Below, piece by piece: positions 52,882 through 64,000 of a stretch of 64,000 bases of DNA. How positions within the stretch are numbered: the first letter of the stretch is position 1; every line of letters starts with the position of its first letter. This DNA is from Sulfitobacter sp. BSw21498 (GTDB lineage: Bacteria > Pseudomonadota > Alphaproteobacteria > Rhodobacterales > Rhodobacteraceae), in contig NZ_CP040753.1 of assembly GCF_006064855.1 (NCBI RefSeq), positions 3,026,501 through 3,090,500 on the forward strand. Direction: 5' to 3'. The notes under the pieces are model-generated. The model was not told where the DNA came from and ran no database searches. It saw nothing but the letters and a program-made list of their open reading frames with translations. Both the position numbers and the translations under genes were made by a program.

Positions 52882-53013
52882 GGCGGGGCGACCCGCCATA
52901 CGGTGGCAACACCGTTCGTTTGTGGGAGGGGACAGCGGCGCGCCGCTCAACCGCACCACACTAGCAAGCGGCCACATCGCGATGTGGTCGTATAGGGTGA
53001 ATGAAAGTTCACC
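52882..53013 (+). promoter_or_regulatory. Highly structured rplK leader
   Basis: A row of hairpins: GGCGGG-GCGA-CCCGCC (52882-52897), ACGGTG-GCAA-CACCGT (52900-52915), palindrome AGCGGCGCGCCGCT (52934-52947), palindrome CCACATCGCGATGTGG (52972-52987), and GGTGAA-N6-TTCACC (52996-53013). Two loops are GNRA tetraloops. The last stem ends about 20 bases before the rplK ATG. It is a probable target for autogenous L1/L11 control. Confidence 0.6.
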
Positions 53014-53034
53014 GACATTAAAAGGAGAAGGCCA

Positions 53035-53460
53035 ATGGCCAAGAAACTCGTCGGTACGATGAAGTTGCAAGTTAAAGCGGGTCAAGCGAACCCATCCCCA
53101 CCCGTTGGCCCCGCACTGGGTCAGCGCGGGATCAACATCATGGAATTCTGTAAGGCGTTTAACGCCAAGACAGCGGACATGGAGCCAGGTGCCCCTTGCC
53201 CGACCGTGATCAGCTACTATCAGGACAAGTCCTTTACGATGGACATCAAGACGCCTCCAGCGTCCTACTACCTGAAGAAAGCCGCCAAGGTTAACTCCGG
53301 CGCGAAAACACCGAGCCGCGAAACCGTTGGTACCGTGACCACCAAGCAGCTGCGCGAGATTGCAGAAGCAAAAATGGCGGACCTGAGCGCTGTGGATGTT
53401 GAATCCGCGATGAAAATCATTCTGGGCTCCGCCCGCTCCATGGGCATCGAGGTTAAGTAA
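53035..53460 (+). CDS. rplK: 50S ribosomal protein L11
   Basis: A 141-residue L11. The N-terminal [28 protein letters not shown] is the prominent conserved block, and the C-terminal RNA-binding half ends [25 protein letters not shown] precedes the ATG. rplA begins one base after the stop. L11 is part of the GTPase-associated centre and affects the Rel-dependent stringent response. Confidence 0.98.
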   Translation: MAKKLVGTMKLQVKAGQANPSPPVGPALGQRGINIMEFCKAFNAKTADMEPGAPCPTVISYYQDKSFTMDIKTPPASYYLKKAAKVNSGAKTPSRETVGTVTTKQLREIAEAKMADLSAVDVESAMKIILGSARSMGIEVK

Positions 53461-53461
53461 G

Positions 53462-54160
53462 ATGGCAAAACTCGGAAAACGCACCCGCGCCGCACGCGAA
53501 GCATTCGTAGGCAAAGTAGATCTGACCGTTGAAGAAGCGGTATCTTTGATCAAAGCCAACGCAAACGCGAAATTTGATGAAACCATCGAGATCGCGATGA
53601 ACCTTGGTGTTGACCCCCGTCACGCCGACCAAATGGTTCGCGGCGTTGTTGGCCTGCCAAACGGCACCGGCAAATCCGTTCGCGTTGCTGTATTTGCACG
53701 TGGCCCAAAGGCTGACGAAGCTCAAGCAGCTGGTGCCGACATCGTTGGCGCAGAAGACTTGATGGAAGCCATTCAAGGCGGCAAGATCGACTTTGATCGT
53801 TGCATCGCGACACCTGACATGATGCCGATCGTTGGTCGTCTTGGTAAGGTTCTTGGCCCACGTAACCTGATGCCAAACCCAAAAGTTGGTACAGTTACAA
53901 TGGACATCAAAGAAGCTGTTGAAGCTGCCAAAGGCGGTCAGGTTCAGTTTAAAGCTGAAAAAGGCGGCGTTGTGCATGCTGGCATCGGCAAACTGTCCTT
54001 TGACGAAGCGAAGCTGGTTGAGAACGTACGTGCCTTTGTTGGTGCTGTGTCCAGAGCCAAGCCTACCGGTTCTAAGGGTGCTTACATGAAAAAGATCGCT
54101 CTGAGCTCGACAATGGGCCCAGGCGTCACTGTAGAAGTCGATAACGCTGTCACCGAGTAA
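53462..54160 (+). CDS. rplA: 50S ribosomal protein L1
   Basis: A 232-residue L1. Motifs [45 protein letters not shown] (in parts) and the [15 protein letters not shown] signature confirm the family. L1 represses its own operon in many bacteria by binding the L11-L1 leader, here the structured region 52882-53013. A perfect long hairpin follows. Confidence 0.98.
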   Translation: MAKLGKRTRAAREAFVGKVDLTVEEAVSLIKANANAKFDETIEIAMNLGVDPRHADQMVRGVVGLPNGTGKSVRVAVFARGPKADEAQAAGADIVGAEDLMEAIQGGKIDFDRCIATPDMMPIVGRLGKVLGPRNLMPNPKVGTVTMDIKEAVEAAKGGQVQFKAEKGGVVHAGIGKLSFDEAKLVENVRAFVGAVSRAKPTGSKGAYMKKIALSSTMGPGVTVEVDNAVTE

Positions 54161-54186
54161 CTCGGAACAGTTAGTTTCTTGAATGG

Positions 54187-54222
54187 ACGGGCCCCCTTGA
54201 AACCAAGGGGGCCCGTTCTCGT
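54187..54222 (+). terminator. Strong hairpin/terminator after rplA
   Basis: ACGGGCCCCCTTG (54187-54199) pairs perfectly with CAAGGGGGCCCGT (54204-54216) around AAAC. It is followed by TCTCGTTT, a weak U-tract. It likely ends most of the rplKA transcript ahead of the promoter at 54330. Confidence 0.75.
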
Positions 54223-54329
54223 TTGGCGGTCGGACGAATGCCTGGGGGTAGGGCGCTGGTTCTAACGTTCGGTGGGGCGGTTTTCTCATCGCCTCGCGCG
54301 CATGAATTAACCTGAAACCAGATTAGCCC

Positions 54330-54358
54330 TTGGCAATCCGTGCCGCATCCCCTAAAAC
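54330..54358 (+). promoter_or_regulatory. Likely promoter of rplJL-rpoBC
   Basis: TTGGCA (54330-54335; five of six) with a 17-base spacer and TAAAAC (54353-54358; four of six). It is placed after the rplA terminator and before the L10 leader. Confidence 0.55.
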
Positions 54359-54399
54359 GCCCTCGATTCACTATGCATCGCATGGTGAGTCTTCTGTCC

Positions 54400-54562
54400 G
54401 AGACGAAGGGTGGCGCAAGCCTTAATTCCTTTCTGAGATGGGAGATGCAAGAATTACCGTTCGCGCAAGCGTGGGGCTATTTTGGCTTATTCCCGTAAAA
54501 TGGACCAAGACTGTTCGCGTAAGCGGACTTAATTGAGCCGGGGGGCAACCCCCAGATTTGGA
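54400..54562 (+). promoter_or_regulatory. L10 leader (ribosomal protein autoregulatory RNA)
   Basis: The rplJ 5' leader contains a GTGGCGCAAGCC stretch, a CTGAGATGG-type internal loop, GCGCAAGCG stem-loops (near 54466-54478 and 54513-54524) and a final hairpin CCGGGGG-CAA-CCCCC just before the ribosome site. The position, length and sequence pattern correspond to the conserved L10(L7/L12) binding leader, which represses rplJ. Boundaries are approximate. The rest of the 410-base gap (54161-54570) holds the terminator and promoter listed separately. Confidence 0.7.
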
Positions 54563-54570
54563 GTGAAACT

Positions 54571-55086
54571 GTGGATAGAGCCCAGAAAGAACAGTTGGTC
54601 GACGAGCTCGGCCAAATCTTCGAAAGCTCTGGCGTCGTTGTGGTTAGCCACTACGTCGGCCTGACAGTTGCTGATATGCAGGACCTTCGTGCGCGCGCTC
54701 GCGCTGCGGGCGGGGCCGTGCGTGTTGCCAAAAACAGGCTCGCCAAAATTGCCCTTGACGGAAAGCCATGCGAAAGCATTGCAGATCTCCTGACGGGTAT
54801 GACCGTTCTGACCTATTCCGAAGACCCCGTGGCAGCAGCCAAGGTGGCCCAGGAATTCGCTAAAGAGAATGCAAAATTTGTCATTCTCGGCGGCGCAATG
54901 GGTGAGAACGCACTGGATGTCGCCGGTGTTGAAGCCGTGTCCAAGATGCCTTCGCGGGAGGAGCTTATCTCCACCATCGCGGGTATGCTGGGCGCACCTG
55001 CTTCCAACATCGCCGGGGCCATTGGCGCACCTGCAAGCAACATCGCTTCCATCTTGTCCACGATCGAGGACAAGGCGGCTGCGTAA
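54571..55086 (+). CDS. rplJ: 50S ribosomal protein L10
   Basis: A 171-residue L10. It begins [33 protein letters not shown] (in parts), contains the rRNA-binding [11 protein letters not shown], and ends with the alanine-rich helix that binds L7/L12 dimers ([19 protein letters not shown], a tandem repeat). The start is GTG at 54571 with GGAG eight bases upstream; there is no suitable ATG. Confidence 0.97.
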   Translation: MDRAQKEQLVDELGQIFESSGVVVVSHYVGLTVADMQDLRARARAAGGAVRVAKNRLAKIALDGKPCESIADLLTGMTVLTYSEDPVAAAKVAQEFAKENAKFVILGGAMGENALDVAGVEAVSKMPSREELISTIAGMLGAPASNIAGAIGAPASNIASILSTIEDKAAA

Positions 55087-55161
55087 AGCAATATCGTCAA
55101 GCTGGCGCAGGGTTGAACACTCGCGTTGGAACACACATATCGTTAACGGAAAGAGCTAAAC

Positions 55162-55533
55162 ATGGCTGATCTGAAAAAACTGGCAGAAGACATCGTTGGT
55201 CTGACGCTGCTGGAAGCACAAGAACTGAAAACCATCCTCAAAGATGAGTATGGCATCGAGCCCGCAGCTGGCGGCGCAGTGATGATGGCTGGCCCCGCAG
55301 ATGGCGGCGCAGCTGAAGAAGAGAAAACTGAATTCGACGTCGTTCTGAAGAACGCCGGCGCATCCAAAATCAACGTGATCAAAGAAGTTCGCGGCATCAC
55401 CGGTCTGGGCCTGAAAGAAGCCAAAGATCTGGTTGAAGCTGGCGGCAAGATCAAAGAAGGCGTTGATAAAGCGGAAGCTGAAGACGTTAAAGCCAAGCTG
55501 GAAGCAGCTGGCGCAGAAGTTGAACTGGCCTAA
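55162..55533 (+). CDS. rplL: 50S ribosomal protein L7/L12
   Basis: A 123-residue L7/L12. The N-terminal dimerisation part ([19 protein letters not shown]), alanine-glycine hinge ([17 protein letters not shown]) and C-terminal domain ([31 protein letters not shown]) are all present. It forms the flexible stalk that recruits translation factors and is present in several copies. A hairpin at 55614 follows before rpoB. Confidence 0.98.
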   Translation: MADLKKLAEDIVGLTLLEAQELKTILKDEYGIEPAAGGAVMMAGPADGGAAEEEKTEFDVVLKNAGASKINVIKEVRGITGLGLKEAKDLVEAGGKIKEGVDKAEAEDVKAKLEAAGAEVELA

Positions 55534-55613
55534 GCCATTCGATCAGGGTGCTGTTTTTGCTTGATGAAAGCGGCCCGAAGTTTGTAAAGCTTTGGGGAAG
55601 CCCATAAAAATTA

Positions 55614-55653
55614 AGGCTGGACGGGGAATTCCCTGTCCAGCCTGATCTGTTTT
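55614..55653 (+). terminator. Attenuator-like hairpin between rplL and rpoB
   Basis: AGGCTGGAC (55614-55622) pairs with GTCCAGCCT (55635-55643), extended by GGGG/CCCT around AATT, followed by GATCTGTTTT. In many bacteria a partial terminator here lowers rpoB relative to rplL, and this position fits. The 284-base rplL-rpoB gap holds no other feature that I can support. Confidence 0.65.
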
Positions 55654-55817
55654 GAAAAGTATTTCATGCGAAATATTTCTCTGGATAGGTCCTAGTGGTC
55701 GGAAGAGGTACGGTGGGACGTGCCTCAAGAATTGATCAGGATTTACCGCTCTTATGGGCGCGCATCACGGCCCCGGTGATGGCGAGCTCGGCAAGAGATA
55801 CGAAAGGTGACAGACAC

Positions 55818-58800
55818 ATGGCGCAATCCTTCCTTGGCCAGAAACGTCTACGTAAATACTATGGCAAAATCCGCGAAGTGCTGGAGATGCCGAACCTGAT
55901 CGAGGTTCAGAAATCCTCTTATGATTTGTTCCTGCGCTCCGGCGATGCGGAAACACCGACAGACGGTGACGGCATCCAGGGCGTCTTTCAGTCGGTTTTC
56001 CCGATCAAGGACTTCAATGAGACGTCGGTTCTTGAATTCGTCAAGTACGAGCTTGAAAAGCCAAAATACGATGTAGAGGAATGTCAGCAACGCGACATGA
56101 CCTACAGCGCGCCTTTGAAGGTGACGCTGCGCCTCATCGTGTTTGATGTAGACGAAGACACCGGTGCAAAATCGGTTAAGGACATCAAGGAACAGGACGT
56201 GTTCATGGGCGACATGCCCCTGATGACGCCAAACGGTACGTTTGTTGTGAACGGGACCGAGCGTGTGATCGTATCCCAGATGCACCGTTCACCCGGCGTG
56301 TTCTTTGACCACGACAAAGGCAAAACCCACTCTTCGGGTAAACTGCTGTTCGCTTGCCGCATCATTCCTTACCGCGGTTCGTGGCTCGACTTCGAATTCG
56401 ACGCCAAAGACATCGTCTTCGCGCGCATCGACCGTCGCCGCAAACTGCCTGTAACAACGCTGCTTTATTCGCTGGGTCTTGACCAAGAAGCGATCATGGA
56501 CGCGTATTACAACACCGTTAACTATACGCTGAAAGATGGCGAAGGCTGGGTTGCACCCTTTTTCCCGGATCGTGTGCGGGGCACACGGCCAACGTATGAC
56601 CTCGTTGACGCTGCGACAGGCGAGATCCTGTTTGAAAAGGGCAAGAAGGTTACACCTCGTGCCGTTAAGCAGTTGATCGACGAAGGCAAGGTTTCCGAAC
56701 TGCTGCTGCCGTTTGACCACATCGCGGGCAAATTTGCTGCACGTGATATCATCAACGAAGAAACCGGCGCGATCTATGTCGAAGCGGGCGACGAGATGAC
56801 GCTCGAGCACGACAAAGACGGTACGCTCATCGGTGGTACAGCCAAAGAGCTGATCGACGCAGGCATCTTCGAGATCCCACTGCTCGACATCGACAACATC
56901 AACGTCGGCCCTTACATGCGTAACACCATGGCGGCGGACAAGAACATGAACCGCGACACCGCGCTCATGGATATCTACCGCGTTATGCGTCCGGGCGAGC
57001 CGCCCACAGTCGAAGCCGCGTCGAACCTGTTCGACACGCTGTTCTTTGATGCGGACCGCTATGACCTTTCGGCGGTTGGCCGTGTAAAGATGAACATGCG
57101 CCTGGCGCTCGACAAGGAAGACACGCAGCGCACGCTGGACCGTGACGATATCGTCGCCTGTATCAAGGCGCTGGTTGACCTGCGCGACGGCCGTGGCGAC
57201 ATCGACGATATTGACCACTTGGGCAACCGTCGTGTGCGTTCCGTCGGCGAGCTGATGGAAAACCAGTACCGTGTTGGCCTGCTCCGGATGGAGCGCGCGA
57301 TCAAGGAACGTATGTCTTCCGTCGAAATCGACACTGTGATGCCACAGGATCTGATCAACGCGAAACCAGCAGCTGCTGCGGTACGTGAATTCTTCGGTTC
57401 CAGCCAGCTGTCGCAGTTCATGGACCAAACTAACCCGCTGTCCGAGGTGACGCACAAGCGTCGTCTTTCCGCGCTTGGGCCAGGTGGTCTGACACGCGAG
57501 CGTGCCGGTTTTGAAGTACGTGACGTTCATGCGACACACTATGGTCGCATGTGTCCGATTGAAACGCCCGAAGGTCCGAACATTGGTCTGATCAACTCGC
57601 TGGCCACTTTTGCCCGTGTGAACAAGTACGGCTTTATCGAAACACCCTACCGCAAGGTATCGAACGGTGTGGTTTCCGATGACGTGCAGTATATGTCTGC
57701 TACGGAAGAAATGCGTCACACAGTGGCGCAGGCCAACGCGAACCTTGATGAGAACATGAAGTTCGTGAACGATCTGGTCTCGACGCGGAAATCGGGCGAC
57801 TACACCTTGTCGCCTTCCGAAAACGTTGACCTGATCGACGTTTCGCCAAAACAGTTGGTCTCGGTCGCTGCGTCCTTGATCCCGTTCCTTGAAAACGACG
57901 ATGCGAACAGGGCCTTGATGGGCTCGAACATGCAACGTCAGGCGGTGCCTTTGCTTCAAGCCGAAGCACCACTGGTCGGGACCGGTATCGAAGAAGTCGT
58001 CGCACGGGATTCCGGTGCTGCTTATATGGCGAAACGTGGCGGTATCATCGACCAAGTCGATGCCAGCCGTATCGTTATCCGTGCCACCGAAGACCTTGAG
58101 TTGGGTGACGCGGGCGTAGACATCTACCGCATGCGCAAATTCCAGCGTTCGAACCAGAACACCTGCATCAACCAGCGTCCGCTGGTGAAGGTTGGCGAGA
58201 CGGTTCAAAAGGGTCAGGTTATCGCGGACGGTCCGTCGACGGACATGGGTGAACTGGCGCTTGGTAAGAACGTGATCGTCGCGTTTATGCCTTGGAACGG
58301 CTACAACTACGAAGACTCCATTCTGATTTCTGAGCGTGTATCGCGTGACGACGTGTTTACTTCGATCCACATCGAGGAATTCGAAGTCGCCGCCCGTGAT
58401 ACAAAGCTGGGGCCAGAGGAAATCACACGCGATATCCCGAACGTCGGTGAAGAAGCGCTGCGCAACCTCGATGAGGCCGGCATCGTTTACATTGGTGCGG
58501 ATGTTGAACCCGGTGACATTCTTGTCGGCAAGATCACACCCAAGGGCGAAAGCCCGATGACGCCAGAAGAAAAACTGCTGCGCGCCATCTTTGGCGAGAA
58601 AGCTTCGGACGTGCGCGATACATCGCTGCGTGTGAAGCCCGGTGATTTTGGTACAGTCGTCGAAGTGCGTGTCTTTAACCGTCACGGCGTCGAAAAAGAC
58701 GAACGTGCGTTGCAGATCGAGCGTGAAGAAGTCGAACGTCTGGCCCGTGACCGCGACGATGAGCTTGGTATTCTTGACCGCAACATCTACGCGCGTCTGC

Positions 58801-59954
58801 AGTCTATGATCATCGGCAAAATCGCTGTCAAAGGCCCCAAAGGCGTCAAGTCGAACTCGGAAATCACCGAAGACCTGCTGGCGTCGCTGTCGCGCGGTCA
58901 GTGGTGGCAGCTGGCACTCGAAGACGAAGACGACGCGAAAATCGTCGAAGCCCTGAACGAGCAGTACGAGATCCAGAAACGGACCTTGGATGCGCGCTTT
59001 GAGGACAAAGTCGAAAAAGTCCGTCGTGGTGACGATCTGCCTCCGGGCGTGATGAAGATGGTCAAAGTGTTCGTCGCGGTGAAGCGCAAGCTGCAACCGG
59101 GCGACAAGATGGCTGGTCGTCACGGCAACAAAGGTGTTATTTCCAAGGTTGTACCGATGGAAGACATGCCGTTCCTTGCGGATGGCACGCCAGTGGACTT
59201 CTGTTTGAACCCGCTGGGTGTTCCATCGCGTATGAACGTTGGTCAGATCCTTGAGACCCACATGGGTTGGGCCGCTCGCGGCTTGGGCATCAACATCGAC
59301 GAGGCCCTGCAGGAATACAAACGCTCCGGTGATTTGACACCAGTGCGCGAAGCAATGCACCACGCCTATGGCGACGACGTCTATGAAGAAGGCATCGTTG
59401 GAATGGACGAGGAATCCTTGCTGGACGCAGCCAAGAACGTCGCACGCGGTGTCCCAATCGCCACGCCGGTATTCGATGGTGCCAAGGAAGCAGACGTGAA
59501 TGACAGTCTGACACGGGCCGGGTTCGATACCTCCGGTCAGTCGGTTCTGTTTGACGGTCGCACAGGCGAGCAGTTTGCCCGCCCTGTCACCGTCGGCGTC
59601 AAATACCTGCTGAAACTGCACCACCTTGTGGACGACAAAATCCACGCGCGTTCGACTGGTCCATACTCGCTGGTCACCCAGCAGCCATTGGGCGGTAAAG
59701 CGCAGTTCGGTGGTCAGCGCTTTGGTGAGATGGAGGTCTGGGCTTTGGAAGCTTACGGCGCTGCATACACCTTGCAGGAAATGCTGACTGTGAAATCGGA
59801 TGACGTGGCCGGACGGACCAAGGTCTATGAAAGCATCGTCAAAGGCGAAGACAACTTCGAGGCCGGTATTCCGGAATCGTTCAACGTACTTGTGAAAGAA
59901 GTACGTGGTCTTGGTCTGAACATGGAACTCCTGGATGCGGAGGAAGAAGAGTGA
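55818..59954 (+). CDS. rpoB: RNA polymerase beta subunit
   Basis: A 1,378-residue beta subunit, complete. The start [16 protein letters not shown] at 55818 has AAAGGTGA upstream; a longer frame from 55695 adds unconserved residues. The rifampicin-binding segment reads [54 protein letters not shown] and the C-terminal [24 protein letters not shown] (in parts) are classical. It is 94 bases before rpoC. Confidence 0.98.
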   Translation: MAQSFLGQKRLRKYYGKIREVLEMPNLIEVQKSSYDLFLRSGDAETPTDGDGIQGVFQSVFPIKDFNETSVLEFVKYELEKPKYDVEECQQRDMTYSAPLKVTLRLIVFDVDEDTGAKSVKDIKEQDVFMGDMPLMTPNGTFVVNGTERVIVSQMHRSPGVFFDHDKGKTHSSGKLLFACRIIPYRGSWLDFEFDAKDIVFARIDRRRKLPVTTLLYSLGLDQEAIMDAYYNTVNYTLKDGEGWVAPFFPDRVRGTRPTYDLVDAATGEILFEKGKKVTPRAVKQLIDEGKVSELLLPFDHIAGKFAARDIINEETGAIYVEAGDEMTLEHDKDGTLIGGTAKELIDAGIFEIPLLDIDNINVGPYMRNTMAADKNMNRDTALMDIYRVMRPGEPPTVEAASNLFDTLFFDADRYDLSAVGRVKMNMRLALDKEDTQRTLDRDDIVACIKALVDLRDGRGDIDDIDHLGNRRVRSVGELMENQYRVGLLRMERAIKERMSSVEIDTVMPQDLINAKPAAAAVREFFGSSQLSQFMDQTNPLSEVTHKRRLSALGPGGLTRERAGFEVRDVHATHYGRMCPIETPEGPNIGLINSLATFARVNKYGFIETPYRKVSNGVVSDDVQYMSATEEMRHTVAQANANLDENMKFVNDLVSTRKSGDYTLSPSENVDLIDVSPKQLVSVAASLIPFLENDDANRALMGSNMQRQAVPLLQAEAPLVGTGIEEVVARDSGAAYMAKRGGIIDQVDASRIVIRATEDLELGDAGVDIYRMRKFQRSNQNTCINQRPLVKVGETVQKGQVIADGPSTDMGELALGKNVIVAFMPWNGYNYEDSILISERVSRDDVFTSIHIEEFEVAARDTKLGPEEITRDIPNVGEEALRNLDEAGIVYIGADVEPGDILVGKITPKGESPMTPEEKLLRAIFGEKASDVRDTSLRVKPGDFGTVVEVRVFNRHGVEKDERALQIEREEVERLARDRDDELGILDRNIYARLQSMIIGKIAVKGPKGVKSNSEITEDLLASLSRGQWWQLALEDEDDAKIVEALNEQYEIQKRTLDARFEDKVEKVRRGDDLPPGVMKMVKVFVAVKRKLQPGDKMAGRHGNKGVISKVVPMEDMPFLADGTPVDFCLNPLGVPSRMNVGQILETHMGWAARGLGINIDEALQEYKRSGDLTPVREAMHHAYGDDVYEEGIVGMDEESLLDAAKNVARGVPIATPVFDGAKEADVNDSLTRAGFDTSGQSVLFDGRTGEQFARPVTVGVKYLLKLHHLVDDKIHARSTGPYSLVTQQPLGGKAQFGGQRFGEMEVWALEAYGAAYTLQEMLTVKSDDVAGRTKVYESIVKGEDNFEAGIPESFNVLVKEVRGLGLNMELLDAEEEE

Positions 59955-59962
59955 GGAAAGCA

Positions 59963-59994
59963 CCGGGGTTTTCTTAAACCCCGGCCCGTTTTCT
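59963..59994 (+). terminator. Hairpin with U-run between rpoB and rpoC
   Basis: CCGGGGTTT (59963-59971) pairs perfectly with AAACCCCGG (59976-59984) around TCTT, then CCCGTTTTCT. It looks like an intrinsic terminator or attenuator although rpoC continues downstream and usually is co-transcribed. Confidence 0.6.
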
Positions 59995-60048
59995 CAGACT
60001 GAAAACGCCTCTCTCCCTCCGCTTTCGAGACTTATCTAAGGATTTAAG

Positions 60049-64000
<3,952 letters not shown>

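Noticed and set aside
55695..55817. 41-residue N-terminal extension of RpoB
   Set aside because: The family begins MAQSF with a good ribosome site at 55818; the extension is not similar to anything expected.
56289..59963. Very long open frame (about 1,224 codons) on the minus strand opposite rpoB
   Set aside because: It mirrors the coding frame of a highly expressed conserved gene with strong codon bias, which keeps stops out of the opposite frame. The product has no recognisable domain and no ribosome site.

Overview
The window looks like chromosomal core sequence from a Rhodobacterales alphaproteobacterium of the Roseobacter group. The evidence is the split ATP synthase operon (atpI-B-E-F'-F without the F1 genes), the order pckA / chvI-chvG-hprK-rapZ-EIIA-ptsH, the acpS-lepB-rnc-era-DUF1491-recO string, families such as DUF6473 and DUF3429, and a methylsuccinyl-CoA dehydrogenase of the ethylmalonyl-CoA pathway. 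The genus cannot be fixed from the sequence alone. Base composition appears fairly even, and the only mobile element found is one IS30-family insertion sequence.

Layout. 1-3,000: the end of an ArsR-type regulator and the Fo half of ATP synthase. 3,000-10,540: a GntR/FadR-type regulator with its own operator-like palindrome, a small lipoprotein, the SMC chromosome-partition ATPase, a glutathionyl-hydroquinone reductase, a conserved unknown protein and a MalY/PatB-type C-S lyase. 10,640-15,850: three overlapping peptide deformylase genes, the third lacking key active-site residues, followed by fmt. Then come a small membrane protein and a leftward block of TRIC channel, rnhA, DUF3429 and ispH. 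16,000-17,080: the IS30-family element. 17,165-26,960: an NYN nuclease-like gene, folK, rpoZ, the (p)ppGpp synthetase/hydrolase, DUF2062, pdxJ, acpS, lepB, rnc, era, DUF1491, recO and a META-domain lipoprotein-like gene. 27,000-31,850: methylsuccinyl-CoA dehydrogenase, a TauE-type permease, an XRE regulator, a LysR-like regulator with an unfamiliar C-terminal half, and an unknown 238-residue protein. 31,870-39,200: pckA, divergent from an envelope two-component system fused into an operon with a sugar-permease-free PTS, then an acyltransferase. 39,350-50,270: parC, an SH3 protein, an SDR, a small membrane protein, a cobalamin adenosyltransferase, etfBA, DUF6473, 3-hydroxybutyryl-CoA dehydrogenase, a cytochrome P450 and a lipoprotein. 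50,400-64,000: the tuf-trnW-secE-nusG-rplKAJL-rpoBC region, with rpoC cut by the window edge.

How it works together. Most genes are housekeeping. Two links stand out. The first is carbon and energy control: ChvG/ChvI, HprK, RapZ, EIIA and HPr lie in one overlapping operon divergent from PEP carboxykinase, which suggests PEP-level and envelope sensing. The second is acyl-CoA metabolism: Mcd needs ETF as electron acceptor, the pathway needs adenosylcobalamin made by the PduO-type enzyme, and Hbd acts on four-carbon acyl-CoA, although these genes are dispersed.

The least ordinary features are the apparently catalytically dead third deformylase, the LysR-like/unknown-protein pair with direct repeats upstream, a sigma-54-like sequence in front of chvI, and a series of strong RNA hairpins (atpE 3' side, rplK leader, parC-acyltransferase gap, rpoB-rpoC gap). 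No CRISPR array, rRNA operon, prophage or obvious defence system was seen.
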